A stretch of DNA of 64,000 nt from Nocardioides ginsengisegetis (lineage in GTDB: Bacteria; Actinomycetota; Actinomycetes; Propionibacteriales; Nocardioidaceae): assembly GCF_014138045.1 (NCBI RefSeq), contig NZ_JACGXA010000001.1, positions 2,589,001-2,653,000 of the forward strand, read 5' to 3'. Positions 17,233 to 26,474 of the stretch are shown one piece after another; position 1 is the first letter of the stretch; every line of letters starts with the position of its first letter. The notes under the pieces are model-generated. The model saw only the letters and a list, made by a program, of their open reading frames with translations. It was not told the origin of the DNA and ran no database searches. The position numbers were made by a program, and so were the translations under genes.

Positions 17233-17259
17233 GATTGGCCTTCTCTCAAATAGCCAATC
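17233..17259. promoter_or_regulatory. Candidate MocR operator between yczE-like gene and regulator
   Basis: Inverted repeat GATTGGC ... GCCAATC, 7-bp perfect arms separated by 13 bp, centred between the two divergent starts. MocR-type (YczR) regulators are known to sit beside yczE genes and to bind repeats in the shared promoter region. Confidence 0.55.
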
Positions 17260-17276
17260 GTGGGACAGTGGACTGC

Positions 17277-18710
17277 ATGAGTGGTGCCATCAGCGCCACC
17301 AGGGTGGCCACCCTGGTCGGCGACTTCGACCGCAGTCCCGCCTATGCCGGCCTCGCCGACGCGCTGGTCCTGCTGATCGGCGACGGGCGCATCGGCCTCG
17401 CCACCCGGCTGCCCAGCGAGCGCGAGCTCACCGAGGCACTCGGGGTCTCCCGCACGACGGTGACCCGCGCCTACGCCGCCCTGCGCGACGCGGGCTACGC
17501 CGAGGCGCGCCGCGGCGCCGGCACGTTCACCCGCGTCCCCGGCGGGCGCAGCCGCGCCCACGACCGCGCGCTGCTGCCGCGGCCCGGCGACCACGAAGCG
17601 ATCGACCTCAACTGCGCGGCGGCGACCGCTCCCCCGGGGCTCGCGGCGGCGTACGTCGAGGCGGCGGCCGACCTGCCGGCGTACCTCGGCGGTCACGGCT
17701 ACTTCCCCGCCGGCCTGCCCGAGCTGCAGGCGGCAGTGGCGGCGTCCTACGACGCCCGGGGACTGCCCACCGCGCCCGAGCAGATCATGGTCACGCCGGG
17801 AGCCCTGAGCGCCGCGTCGATCGTGGCCAGGGCTTGCGCGGGGCCGGGCGACCGCGTCGTCGTCGAGAGCCCGGTCTACCCGAACGCCACGCAGGCGATC
17901 CGGCACTCCGGCGTGCGCCTCGTGGCGTCGCCGGTGGACCCCGACGGGTGGGACCTCGACGCGGTCGGGGCGACGCTGCGGCAGGCGTCGCCGAGGCTGG
18001 CCTACCTGATCCCCGACTTCCAGAACCCCACCGGCCACGTGATGACCGACGCCCAGCGCGAGGAGTACGCCGGCCACCTCCGCCGCACCCGCACGGTCGC
18101 GGTCGTCGACGAGGCCCACCAGGCGCTGGCCCTCGAGGGGCAGGAGATGCCGCGCCCGTTCGCGTGCTTCGCGCCGGAGACGATCACGATCGGCAGCGCC
18201 AGCAAGAGCTTCTGGGGCGGGCTGCGGCTCGGTTGGGTCCGCGCGCCCGAGGGGCGGATGGACGCGTTGACTCACGCCCGGGTGGCGATGGACCTCGGCG
18301 CCCCGGTGATGGAGCAGCTGGTCCTGACCCGGCTGCTGGCCCAGGGGCCGGTGTTCCCCGACCACGTCGCGCGCCTGCGCGAGCAGCGCGACCTGCTCGC
18401 CGCCGCCCTGCGCGAGCACCTCCCGGAGTGGCGTTTCCTGCTGCCCACCGGGGGTCTCGCCGTGTGGTGCCAGCTCCCCGCTCCCCTCGGCACGGCCGTC
18501 GCCGACGAGGCCGAGCGGCTCGGGCTGATCGTCACCCCCGGCCCGGTGTTCGCCGCCGAGGGGGGCCTCGACCACTTCGTGAGGATCCCGTGGACCCGCC
18601 CCGGCGCCGAGCTCGAGGAGGCCGTGCGCCGGCTCGCGGCCGCGTGGGCCGTCGTACGGGACCGGCAGTCGCAGCGGACGAGGCCCGGGGTGCGGGTGAT
18701 GGTGGCCTGA
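17277..18710 (+). CDS. MocR-type GntR/aminotransferase regulator (YczR-like)
   Basis: 477 residues: an N-terminal GntR winged helix (about 20-90, with RLPSERELTEALGVSRTTVTRAYAALRDAGY) joined to a fold-type I aminotransferase domain (about 105-470). The PLP lysine K310 is present in SASKSFWGGLRLGW and the PLP Asp in VVDEAHQAL, so it probably senses PLP or an amine. The ATG at 17277 is used because an upstream in-frame start would run through the operator. Divergent gene encodes the YczE-like protein, its likely target. Confidence 0.85.
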   Translation: MSGAISATRVATLVGDFDRSPAYAGLADALVLLIGDGRIGLATRLPSERELTEALGVSRTTVTRAYAALRDAGYAEARRGAGTFTRVPGGRSRAHDRALLPRPGDHEAIDLNCAAATAPPGLAAAYVEAAADLPAYLGGHGYFPAGLPELQAAVAASYDARGLPTAPEQIMVTPGALSAASIVARACAGPGDRVVVESPVYPNATQAIRHSGVRLVASPVDPDGWDLDAVGATLRQASPRLAYLIPDFQNPTGHVMTDAQREEYAGHLRRTRTVAVVDEAHQALALEGQEMPRPFACFAPETITIGSASKSFWGGLRLGWVRAPEGRMDALTHARVAMDLGAPVMEQLVLTRLLAQGPVFPDHVARLREQRDLLAAALREHLPEWRFLLPTGGLAVWCQLPAPLGTAVADEAERLGLIVTPGPVFAAEGGLDHFVRIPWTRPGAELEEAVRRLAAAWAVVRDRQSQRTRPGVRVMVA

Positions 18711-18773
18711 GCGGCGCCTGACCCTGCCGAACGGCCCTTGTCGATCGCCGCGGACGTGGGTGACCCTGACGAC

Positions 18774-19841
18774 GTGGGACCGCGCATCCGCGTCGTGGTG
18801 GCCGCTGCACTGCTGGCCACGGCCGCAGCCTGCGGCAACGCGCCGGCCCCACCGGCGGCCCGCCCGTCGTCCTCCGTGGCGTCGCCGGCCACCCCCACCG
18901 GGTCGCCGGCCTCGAGCGCACCGGAGCCCGCGGCCGGGCACGAGCTCGCCGTCGGGGCCAACGCGTGGGTGGCCGTGGCGGTCGCCCGGCTGTGGCAGTC
19001 GCCGTCGTCACCGTGGCCGGTGGACGCGCCGGCCCTGCGGAGCCCGGTCCGCTTCCGGGCGTGGCTGCAGGCCATGACTTTGGACCAGCGGCGCGCGCTG
19101 TTCGAGCGGAGCGACACCGAGGCCCTGCTCGGCGACCGGGTCGTGGTCCGCGAGCTCCGGCCGCACTGGGTCCGCGTCGTGGTGCCGTCGCAACCCAGCC
19201 CGAAGGCCCGCGGCGGCTACCCCGGCTGGATCCCGCGCCGCCAGCTCACCGCGCGCGTCCCGGCCTGGACGGCGAAGGTCGCCACGGTGACCCGGCGCAC
19301 CGCCTGGCTCCGCACCGACGACGCCGCCAGCGCGAGGACGACCGAGGTGAGCGCCGGGACCCGGCTGCACGTGGTGGGCCGAACCGGTCACTACCTGCGG
19401 GTCCTGACCCCGCGCGGCGACGTCCGGCGGCTGCTCGAGGGGGTCGCGGTCGTCCGTGCCCCGCGCGAGGCTGCCCTCCCCGCCACCCGCACCGGCCTGC
19501 GACGCACCGCGAGGTCGTTCCTCGGCCTGTACTACCTGTGGGGAGGCCTGTCCGGGTTCGGGCTCGACTGCTCCGGCCTGACGTGGCTCGACTACCGCGT
19601 GCACGGCATCCGGATCCCCCGTGACGCGCTGCCGCAGTCGCAGCACGGCCGCCGCACTGCACGCCACGTGGGCGACCTGCTCTTCTACGCCAGCGACGGG
19701 CTGGTGCACCACGTGTCGATGTACGTCGGCGACGGCCTGATGATCCACGCGCCACGCACCGGCGAGCAGGTGCAGGTCGTGTCGTTCGAGCAGGAGCCGC
19801 TGCGCAGCGAGTACGCCGGGGCCCGGCGCTACCTGCACTAA
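18774..19841 (+). CDS. NlpC/P60 family cell-wall hydrolase, probable lipoprotein
   Basis: About 355 residues. A signal segment (IRVVVAAALLATAAACG) ends in a weak lipobox with a Cys, followed by an Ala/Pro/Ser linker, an SH3-like region and a C-terminal NlpC/P60 domain. The catalytic Cys is in GLDCSGLTWLDY and the His in VHHVSMYVGDGLMIHAP; these enzymes cut peptidoglycan stem peptides. Start uncertain: GTG 18774 best fits the signal peptide, but GTG 18756 and TTG 18738 are in frame. The 3' end overlaps the convergent DUF4230 gene by 4 bp. Confidence 0.8.
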   Translation: MGPRIRVVVAAALLATAAACGNAPAPPAARPSSSVASPATPTGSPASSAPEPAAGHELAVGANAWVAVAVARLWQSPSSPWPVDAPALRSPVRFRAWLQAMTLDQRRALFERSDTEALLGDRVVVRELRPHWVRVVVPSQPSPKARGGYPGWIPRRQLTARVPAWTAKVATVTRRTAWLRTDDAASARTTEVSAGTRLHVVGRTGHYLRVLTPRGDVRRLLEGVAVVRAPREAALPATRTGLRRTARSFLGLYYLWGGLSGFGLDCSGLTWLDYRVHGIRIPRDALPQSQHGRRTARHVGDLLFYASDGLVHHVSMYVGDGLMIHAPRTGEQVQVVSFEQEPLRSEYAGARRYLH

Positions 19842-20452
19842 CTGACGAACGTCACCTTCATGTCCATCGAGCCGAAGAGGCCCACCAGCATCGCCTGAGT
19901 GTTGTCCTGCGCCTGCCGCTCGAGCTCGGACTCCTCCGCGGCAGCCTCCAGTTTCGTCTCGGCGAGCTGGTACAGCTCCTGCTGGTCATCGGTCGACAGG
20001 GCGTCCCCGACCCGGTCAAGGACACCCCGGTCCTGCGAGAAGAGGTAGGTGCGGTCCTGGTCGAGGTTCGGCTTGGAGAGCTGCGCATCCGGGAGCCGGA
20101 CCACCACGGACTTGCCGTCGTCAGACAGTCTGACGTCACCCGAGGCCAGCCCGGAGAAGTCGACGTACGCATCGACGGTGCCCGCCGCGACGAAGAGCGA
20201 ACGCTCGCCCGCGATGAAGCTTGGCACCCAGTTCACGTCGTGCTCGTAGTCCAGCACGACCTCGAAGTTCCCCACGGCCGCGTGGAACTCGCTGATGTCC
20301 TGGATGGACTTGAGCACGGCGGGCTGACTCCGGTCGACGTCCGTGACGCCGAAGGGGAGATTGACTCCCAGCTTCCAGGCAGCAGCGATGCCAACAGCGA
20401 TGACCATCATGCAAACGACGGCGACGGCGGCAAGCTTGGCGAAGAAGCGCAT
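19838..20452 (-). CDS. DUF4230 domain membrane-anchored protein
   Basis: 204 residues: one N-terminal hydrophobic segment (about 3-25) and an outside domain with the DUF4230 pattern, that is LKSIQDISEFHAAVGNFEVV, a beta-rich centre (GLASGDVRLSDDGKSVVVRLP) and a long C-terminal helix. Members are found widely but have no assigned role. A GGAGGGA site precedes the ATG at 20452. The next gene upstream is serA, 219 bp away. Confidence 0.7.
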   Translation of the reverse strand: MRFFAKLAAVAVVCMMVIAVGIAAAWKLGVNLPFGVTDVDRSQPAVLKSIQDISEFHAAVGNFEVVLDYEHDVNWVPSFIAGERSLFVAAGTVDAYVDFSGLASGDVRLSDDGKSVVVRLPDAQLSKPNLDQDRTYLFSQDRGVLDRVGDALSTDDQQELYQLAETKLEAAAEESELERQAQDNTQAMLVGLFGSMDMKVTFVS

Positions 20453-20671
20453 GGGTTGTCCCTCCGAGAGGACTCGATGTGATCGTGGCCCGAACCGCTC
20501 GAGCACGCGACGCGAGGCGTCGGAGGGAAGACGCGCCTCACGGCCATCCATGACGCGTCATCAGGGGGAAAGTCGATGCAAGTCGCCCGTGGCCGCTAGG
20601 TCACGGGTCGATCGGGTCATCGAACCCCCGCGACGACGCCCGCTTCGTAGGTGACTACCCCGCCCGCAGCA

Positions 20672-22258
20672 TCAGACGAGGTCGACGGCCCGCACCAGGT
20701 CGGCGTCCATCGCGGTCTGGATCTCGGCCAGCGCCTCGGTCGGGATCGCGGAGTCGACCGACAGCGCGACCAGCGCGTGGCCACCCTTGGCGTCCCGCGC
20801 GACCTGCATGCCGGCGATGTTGACGCCGGCGTCGCCGAGGATCCCGCCGACGGTGCCGACCATGCCGGGCCGGTCGGCGTAGCGGAAGAACGCGAGGTGC
20901 TCGGTGGGCTCGATGTCGACGTCGAAGCCGTTGACCTCGACGAGCCGCTCCTTCTGGTTGATCCCCACGAGGGTGCCGCTGACCGAGACCTGCGAGCCGT
21001 CGGCGAGGGTGCCGCGGATGGTGATCAGGTTGCGGTGGTCGGGGCTCTCGGGGTCGGTCACGAGCCGGACCGCGCAGCCGCGCTCGGCCGCGAGGAGCGG
21101 CGCGTTCACGTAGGAGACCTGCTCCTCGACGATGTCGGTGAAGACGCCCTTGAGGGCGGCGAGCTCGAGGACCTTGACGTCGAAGTCGGTGATCTCGCCG
21201 CGCACCTCGACGTCGATCGACTCCGCCACCTGGCCGGCGATGCCGGTGAAGACCCGGCCGAGCTTCTCGGTCAGCGGGATGCCGGGACGGACGTCCTCGG
21301 CGATCACGCCGCCCTGGACGTTGACCGCGTCGGGCACGAGCTCGCCGGACAGCGCCAGCCGCACCGACCGGGCGACCGCGAGCCCGGCCTTCTCCTGGGC
21401 CTCGTCGGTGGAGGCCCCGAGGTGCGGGGTGGCCACGACGTTCTCGAGCTCGAAGAGCGGGCTGTCGGTGCAGGGCTCCTGGGCGAACACGTCGAGGCCG
21501 GCGGCCGCGACCCGGCCCTCCTTGAGGGCGGAGTAGAGGGCGGCCTCGTCCACGATGCCGCCCCGCGCCGCGTTGACGAGCACCAGGGACGGCTTGACCT
21601 TGGCCAGCGCCTCGGCGTCGATCAGCCCCACGGTCTCGGGGGTCTTGGGCAGGTGGACCGACATGAAGTCGGCCTCGGCCAGCAGGGTGTCGAGGTCGAC
21701 GAGCCGCACCCCCATCTGCGCGGCGCGCCCGGCCTGCACGTAGGGGTCGTAGGCGATGACCTTCATGCCGAAGGCCGAGAGCCGCTGGGCGACCAGCACC
21801 CCGATCCGGCCCAGCCCCACGACGCCGACGGTCTTCTCGTAGAGCTCGATGCCGGTGTAGCGCGACCGCTTCCACTCCCCGCCCTTGAGCGAGTGGTGGG
21901 CCGGCGAGACGTGCCGGGCCGCGGCGAGCATCAGCGCGACGGCCAGCTCGGCGGCGGAGACGATGTTGGAGGTCGGGGCGTTCACGACCATCACGCCGGC
22001 CTGGGTCGCGGCCCGGACGTCGACGTTGTCGAGCCCGACACCGGCCCGGGCGACGACCTTCAGCCGGGTGGCCGCTTCGAGCGCCTCGACGTCGACCTTG
22101 GTCGCCGAGCGGACCAGGAGCGCGTCCGCGTCGACGATCGCGGCGAGCAGCTGACCCCGGTCCGAGCCGTCACAGCTGCGGACGTCGAAGTCGGGACCGA
22201 GCGCCTCGACGGTGGCCGGGCTGAGCTCTTCGGCGATGAGTACGACGGGCTTGCTCAC
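20672..22258 (-). CDS. serA: D-3-phosphoglycerate dehydrogenase
   Basis: First step of serine synthesis. The 528-residue long form: substrate/NAD domain with the Rossmann motif VGLGRIG (about 148-154), catalytic Arg in NAARGG, Glu in the QEPCTDSP loop and His in TPHLGAST, then an ASB intervening domain and a C-terminal ACT domain (RPGMVGTVGGILGDAGVNIAGM) for serine feedback. Start is GTG with GAGGGAA upstream. The actinobacterial long form has the same domain order. Confidence 0.95.
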   Translation of the reverse strand: MSKPVVLIAEELSPATVEALGPDFDVRSCDGSDRGQLLAAIVDADALLVRSATKVDVEALEAATRLKVVARAGVGLDNVDVRAATQAGVMVVNAPTSNIVSAAELAVALMLAAARHVSPAHHSLKGGEWKRSRYTGIELYEKTVGVVGLGRIGVLVAQRLSAFGMKVIAYDPYVQAGRAAQMGVRLVDLDTLLAEADFMSVHLPKTPETVGLIDAEALAKVKPSLVLVNAARGGIVDEAALYSALKEGRVAAAGLDVFAQEPCTDSPLFELENVVATPHLGASTDEAQEKAGLAVARSVRLALSGELVPDAVNVQGGVIAEDVRPGIPLTEKLGRVFTGIAGQVAESIDVEVRGEITDFDVKVLELAALKGVFTDIVEEQVSYVNAPLLAAERGCAVRLVTDPESPDHRNLITIRGTLADGSQVSVSGTLVGINQKERLVEVNGFDVDIEPTEHLAFFRYADRPGMVGTVGGILGDAGVNIAGMQVARDAKGGHALVALSVDSAIPTEALAEIQTAMDADLVRAVDLV

Positions 22259-22340
22259 AGCGATTCCCTCGTTTGGTGGTCGATGCGGTGGAAGGTGGCC
22301 GGTCGGAGCGGCCGTGCACGACGCTGTGCCCGAGTTGTGA

Positions 22341-22346
22341 ACTCTA
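22341..22346 (-). promoter_or_regulatory. Possible -10 box of serA
   Basis: TAGAGT on the minus strand about 83 bases before the serA GTG; no convincing -35. It would give a short leader with the ribosome site. Confidence 0.3.
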
Positions 22347-22357
22347 CCCCCACCGAC

Positions 22358-22438
22358 ATGAGGAAATCCGTGGCGTCCGCGCGTCGTCAGCCCTACGATC
22401 CGTGTCGTCCCATCCCCTCCCGCAAGCAGGTCCGTTGA
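22358..22438 (+). CDS. Possible upstream ORF of the ABC-F gene (26 aa)
   Basis: A 26-codon ORF beginning [20 protein letters not shown] and ending KQVR, about 110 bases before the ABC-F start. It is basic, with several Arg/Pro codons, and is followed by a strong hairpin. Antibiotic-resistance ABC-F genes are often controlled by such stalled uORFs. There is no strong ribosome site, so expression is uncertain. Confidence 0.3.
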   Translation: MRKSVASARRQPYDPCRPIPSRKQVR

Positions 22439-22479
22439 ACTTCTGAGGTCGCGCCGTCGTCGCCGTACGACGTCATCCC

Positions 22480-22507
22480 CGCCGGTCGAGCGAGCCCGCT
22501 CCCGGCG
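22480..22507 (+). promoter_or_regulatory. Strong hairpin in the ABC-F leader
   Basis: Stem CGCCGG/CCGGCG continued by GAGCG/CGCTC with a 2-base bulge and AGCC loop. No T-run follows. It lies 40 bases before the ABC-F ATG. Confidence 0.45.
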
Positions 22508-22547
22508 TGTCCCGCCGCATCCTCGAGCCGCTCACCGGGAGACTTCC

Positions 22548-24095
22548 ATGCCTGCTCCGACCTCCGTCATCACCCTGTCCGGCCTGCACTTCGCGTGGCC
22601 CGACGGCACCCCCGTCCTCGACGGCCTCGACCTGCTCATCGGCCCCGGCCGCACCGGGCTGGTCGGCGTCAACGGGTCCGGCAAGTCGACCATCCTCCGG
22701 CTGGTCGCCGGCGTCCTCGCGCCCACGCGCGGTCACGTGCAGGTCACCGGCGAGGTCGGCTACCTGCCCCAGGACCTCACCCTCGACACCACGCAGGGCG
22801 TCGCGGACTTCCTCGGCGTCGCCGCGGTGCAGCGGGCGGTCGCCGCGGTCGCGGCCGGCGACCTCGACGAGGACGCCCTGGCCGACGCCCTGGCCGTCAT
22901 CGGGGACGACTGGGACGTCGAGGACCGCGCGGTCGCCGAGCTCGAGCGGCTCGGCCTCCCCGGCTCGGTCCTCGAGCGCCGGCTCGGCGAGCTGTCGGGC
23001 GGCGAGGTCACCCAGCTCGGGTTGGCCCGCCTGCTCCTGGGCCGCCCCGACGTGCTCGTCCTCGACGAGCCCACCAACAACCTGGACGCGCGCGCCCGGG
23101 ACCGCCTGTACGACGTGGTGGCGTCCTGGTCGCGGACCCTCCTCGTGGTGAGCCACGACCGTGAGCTGCTGGAGCGGGTGGACCGGATCGGCGACCTGCG
23201 CGGCGGTGCGGTGCGCTGGTACGGCGGCGGCTACTCCTCCTACGCCGAGCAGGTCGAGGCCGAGCAGCACGCCGCCCGCACCGCGGTGGCGGCCGCCCGG
23301 TCCGACGTACGCCGGCAGCGCAACGACGTGCTCGAGGCCGAGCGGTTCCTGGCCTCGCGGGCCCGGATCGCGAAGAAGCAGGGCATCGGGATGAGCAAGG
23401 CCGAGCGCGACTGGCGCAAGAACCGCTCGGAGAAGTCGACCGCGAAGTACCGCCAGACCCATGCCGACCGGCTCGAGGACGCCCGCGGCAAGCTGACCGA
23501 GGCCGAGGCGCGGCTGCGCGACGACCGCGAGATCCGCATCGACCTGCCGGGGACCGCCGTGCCGCGCGGCCGTGTCGTGCTCGAGGGCGAGCTGCCGATC
23601 AGCGGCCCCGACCGGATCGGTCTCGTCGGACCCAACGGCTCGGGCAAGACCACGCTCCTGCACCGGCTCGTCGACCAGGCGCGGGTGCCCGTCGGGCTGC
23701 TCCCCCAGCGGCTGGACCTGCTCGACGCCGACGACACGGTCGCCGGCAACGTCGCGTGCCGGGCACCCGGCGCGGACATGAACGAGGTCCGGGCCCGGCT
23801 CGCGCGGTTCCTCTTCCGTGGTTCCGCGGCCGACAAGCGGGTCGGCGACCTGTCCGGCGGCGAGCGCTTCCGGGCCACGCTCGCGGCGCTGCTGCTGGCC
23901 GACCCCGCACCCCAGCTGCTGCTCCTCGACGAGCCGACCAACAACCTCGACTTCGCGTCGTACGACGCCCTGGCCTCAGCCCTCGCCTCCTACCGCGGCG
24001 CCCTCGTCGTCGCCAGCCACGACGAGGCGTTCCTCGAGGACGTCGGGATCGACCGGGTCGTGGCGCTCGGGCAGCCCGTTGCCGAGGCGACGTAG
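22548..24095 (+). CDS. ABC-F family ATPase
   Basis: 515 residues with two nucleotide-binding domains in one chain and no membrane segment. NBD1: [28 protein letters not shown]2: [25 protein letters not shown]. Between them is a charged linker with [20 protein letters not shown] proteins act on the ribosome, either as translation factors or as antibiotic-protection proteins; sequence alone does not decide. A 26-codon uORF and hairpin upstream hint at drug-responsive control. Convergent with the WXG gene. Confidence 0.85.
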   Translation: MPAPTSVITLSGLHFAWPDGTPVLDGLDLLIGPGRTGLVGVNGSGKSTILRLVAGVLAPTRGHVQVTGEVGYLPQDLTLDTTQGVADFLGVAAVQRAVAAVAAGDLDEDALADALAVIGDDWDVEDRAVAELERLGLPGSVLERRLGELSGGEVTQLGLARLLLGRPDVLVLDEPTNNLDARARDRLYDVVASWSRTLLVVSHDRELLERVDRIGDLRGGAVRWYGGGYSSYAEQVEAEQHAARTAVAAARSDVRRQRNDVLEAERFLASRARIAKKQGIGMSKAERDWRKNRSEKSTAKYRQTHADRLEDARGKLTEAEARLRDDREIRIDLPGTAVPRGRVVLEGELPISGPDRIGLVGPNGSGKTTLLHRLVDQARVPVGLLPQRLDLLDADDTVAGNVACRAPGADMNEVRARLARFLFRGSAADKRVGDLSGGERFRATLAALLLADPAPQLLLLDEPTNNLDFASYDALASALASYRGALVVASHDEAFLEDVGIDRVVALGQPVAEAT

Positions 24096-24103
24096 CCGAC
24101 GCG

Positions 24104-25018
24104 TCAGTTCGGCCGGTCGTCGAGGCCGACGGTGTGCTTCACCGCGCCGCTGCCGCCCTGGTAGGTGATGTTGGCCAGGCTCGGCATGCCGTGGCCCGGG
24201 CTGGCACCCCCGGCGAAGATCCGGTCGAAGTCGTACTCCGCGTTGCCGACCGATGTCTTGGCCCACTTCTCCGACAGCGACTTCACCGACCCCCCGAGCT
24301 CCTCGGAGGCACGGAGCAGCTCGTCGAGGTGGCCGCTGAGGTTGCCCATCGACTTGACCAGTCCCTTGACGAAGGCAGAGATCCGCGCGGCCCACTCGGC
24401 GACCTTGGCGGAGATCTCGGCGATCGCCTTGGGCGCGAGGGCGACAGTCAGGAGCTGGACGGCCTTGGACAGGCCGTAGCCGATCAGCTGCGAGATCGCG
24501 TCACGCACGATCTCCCGGACCCCGGCCACGATCGCGCCGGCGGCCTCGGTGGCTCCGGCGACGCCGGACACCATGGAGCCGAACCCGTCGATGATCGCAG
24601 CCTGGGCGCGGGCCGCGGTGCGGTAGGCGTCGATGGCGACGCCGTCCCACTCCGAGCTGGCCCGCCCGACGGCGTCGAGGAACTCGCTGCTGCTGTCGTG
24701 CACCCGGGTGGCGATGTTGCCCCACGTCGAGGCGAAGGCATGGATCTGGTCCGGGCTCCCGGCCAGCTGGTCGAGCCAGGTGGGGAAGGGCTCGAGGTGC
24801 TCGATCAGCCAGCCGATCCCGGCGGAGACCAGGGCCCCGAAGGGGTCCGCGATCGCACCCAGGGTCTCCAGCCCCGTGGCCACCCCCATGACGCTCGCCT
24901 CGACCCAGTCGTGGTTCTCCAGGGCGTTGGCGGTGCCGACCAGCGACTCGAGCGCACCGGCCCCGGTGAAGGCGGTGCTCGAGTCGACGGCACCGACGAC
25001 GAGGTCGTTGCCGCTCAT
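24104..25018 (-). CDS. WXG100-like type VII secretion-associated protein
   Basis: 304 residues, mostly helical and Ala-rich. A WXG signature is visible in SSEWDGVAIDAYRTAARAQ (about residues 123-141), preceded by a helix and a PTWLDQLAG segment, the hallmark of ESX-type substrates and LXG/PPE-like proteins. The C-terminus (GGASPGHGMPSLANITYQGG) is short and shows no toxin domain. ATGA overlap with the EspC-like gene places it last in a three-gene operon. No EccC ATPase or membrane channel gene is in the window. Confidence 0.6.
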   Translation of the reverse strand: MSGNDLVVGAVDSSTAFTGAGALESLVGTANALENHDWVEASVMGVATGLETLGAIADPFGALVSAGIGWLIEHLEPFPTWLDQLAGSPDQIHAFASTWGNIATRVHDSSSEFLDAVGRASSEWDGVAIDAYRTAARAQAAIIDGFGSMVSGVAGATEAAGAIVAGVREIVRDAISQLIGYGLSKAVQLLTVALAPKAIAEISAKVAEWAARISAFVKGLVKSMGNLSGHLDELLRASEELGGSVKSLSEKWAKTSVGNAEYDFDRIFAGGASPGHGMPSLANITYQGGSGAVKHTVGLDDRPN

Positions 25019-25329
25019 GAGTTCCCCCGGAAACGGTTCATGGCCGACCCGACGACGTCGTCGACCTCGTCGAAGACCTCGGCGACGGCGCGGAGCTGGG
25101 CCGCGGTGGCCCCCAGGCTGGCGACGGCGAGGGCGGTGCTGGCGATGCCGGTGGCCTGCGCGGGCACCATGGCGGCGCCGATGAAGGAGCAGAGGACGCC
25201 ATAGGCGTCGCCGGGCGTGCTGACCGTCCGGCCCGCCTCGACACCCTGGTAGGTCCACGACGCCAGCCGGTCGAGATCACCGGCGTGCCGGCGCATCGCA
25301 TCCGTCACGACCGCGATCTCGCCGCTCAT
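25015..25329 (-). CDS. EspC-like ESX-1 secretion-associated protein
   Basis: 104 residues, helical, beginning MSGEIAVVTDAMRRHAGDLD, which resembles the EspC/T7SS_ESX_EspC N-terminus (short polar start, then amphipathic helix). A hydrophobic Ala/Gly-rich middle is followed by a second helix (LRAVAEVFDEVDDVVGSAM). It overlaps the YbaB-like gene upstream and the WXG gene downstream, so the products are likely made in fixed ratio and may pair for secretion. Confidence 0.55.
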   Translation of the reverse strand: MSGEIAVVTDAMRRHAGDLDRLASWTYQGVEAGRTVSTPGDAYGVLCSFIGAAMVPAQATGIASTALAVASLGATAAQLRAVAEVFDEVDDVVGSAMNRFRGNS

Positions 25330-25727
25330 CGCAGGACCCCCGGGTGATCGCTGCCACCCTCGGCGGGCGGGAACATCTGGCGGTAGCGAGCGGCGAGCTC
25401 GCGCGTCGTCGCCGAGTCGTCGCCGAAGGCCCGGCCGGAGAGCTCCGTCACCCGGGCGGCGAGCTGGGACTGTGCCGCAGCGTTGGCCTGGAGGAACGCG
25501 GTCCGGAGCTGGTCCAGCCCGGCATTCTCGAGCCTCCGACCGAAGTAGACGTCGGTGACCGCGCCGGTGTGGCTGAGGGTGACCTCGGCGGCTCCGTCCC
25601 GCGACTGCCCGGTCACGCGCAGGGCGTCGAGATCGACGCTCAGCGCCTGGGCGCGGATGGCATGGGCCCGGGCTTCGGCGACCGCACGGTCGACGCTCGC
25701 CAAGGCTTCTTCCTCGCTGGTGAACAT
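25326..25727 (-). CDS. YbaB/EbfC-family protein of an ESX-like locus
   Basis: 133 residues with helix, beta sheet (GAAEVTLSHTGAVTDVYFG) and helix order typical of YbaB/EbfC proteins, here with an extended C-terminus. In actinobacteria distant YbaB members often precede WXG100/EspC genes. Start at ATG 25727, first gene of the trio, divergent from a membrane protein. Role in the locus unknown. Confidence 0.6.
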   Translation of the reverse strand: MFTSEEEALASVDRAVAEARAHAIRAQALSVDLDALRVTGQSRDGAAEVTLSHTGAVTDVYFGRRLENAGLDQLRTAFLQANAAAQSQLAARVTELSGRAFGDDSATTRELAARYRQMFPPAEGGSDHPGVLR

Positions 25728-25888
25728 GGTTCGACTCCCCCGTCGATGCTGCCGGCCGTGTCGCCGGCGTACGAATCCCACCATGCCCGGCACCGCCCGT
25801 CGCAAACACCCGACGCGCGCCGGGTGCGAGCATGGGACCGCTTCCGGGAGCACCTTCCCCCGGACTCGGCCCCGAGGAGGAGAAGCAC

Positions 25889-26440
25889 GTGTCGACCACA
25901 CCCCAGTCCGCCCGCAGCGAGGTGCTGACGCCCGCGCCGGCGATGAAGGTCCTGTTCTCCCTGGTGGCGGTGTTCTTCTGCGGTGGCCTGCTCCAGAACC
26001 TGCCGCGGATCCTGCACGGTGACCTCGAGTGGACCCTCGTCTGGAAGATCGGCTTCCCGATCCTGGTCATCGCCGCACTCGCGTCCGTGGTCGGCGCCGT
26101 GGCGGCGTTCACCAACAAGGTCTGGATCGACTACGACCGCAACGAGATCCACCAGTACGTCGTCCTCCGCGACGTCGCCATCTCCCTGGACGAACCCACC
26201 ACCGTGGAGCTGGGCTACACCCGTCAGGCGGTCGGCTCGACGGTCAGCGGCACCTGGCGGGTCGTGGTGCGCCAGCCCGGCAGGACGGCCATGGGCGTGA
26301 GCACGCCCTGGGTCCGCGACATCGCCGACGTCCTGCGCATCCTGCAGCCGGCACTCGCCCGCAACCCGCGGCTGGCCGCCGACGAGCACACCCGCGCCGC
26401 CATCGAGGACCCCGGCAACCTGACGCCGCCACCGCGCTGA
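25889..26440 (+). CDS. Two-TM membrane protein of unknown function
   Basis: 183 residues with two hydrophobic segments, KVLFSLVAVFFCGGLLQNL and IGFPILVIAALASVVGAVAAF, followed by a soluble, beta-rich cytoplasmic domain (VWIDYDRNEIHQYVVLRDVAI ... VVVRQPGR) that looks like a small PH-like domain. GTG start with a strong GAGGAGG site; a longer start would lack one. Divergent from the ESX-like trio, so a link is possible but unproven. Confidence 0.55.
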   Translation: MSTTPQSARSEVLTPAPAMKVLFSLVAVFFCGGLLQNLPRILHGDLEWTLVWKIGFPILVIAALASVVGAVAAFTNKVWIDYDRNEIHQYVVLRDVAISLDEPTTVELGYTRQAVGSTVSGTWRVVVRQPGRTAMGVSTPWVRDIADVLRILQPALARNPRLAADEHTRAAIEDPGNLTPPPR

Positions 26441-26462
26441 CGCGGCGGGCAGGGCAGGTGCC

Positions 26463-26468
26463 TAGGCT
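26463..26468 (+). promoter_or_regulatory. -10 box of the PPOX gene, leaderless
   Basis: TAGGCT followed by 6 bases (CGGGGC) and the ATG. Confidence 0.55.
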
Positions 26469-26474
26469 CGGGGC

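Noticed and set aside
22358..22438. The ABC-F uORF as a firm gene
   Set aside because: No strong ribosome site or -10 box; kept only as a low-confidence candidate.
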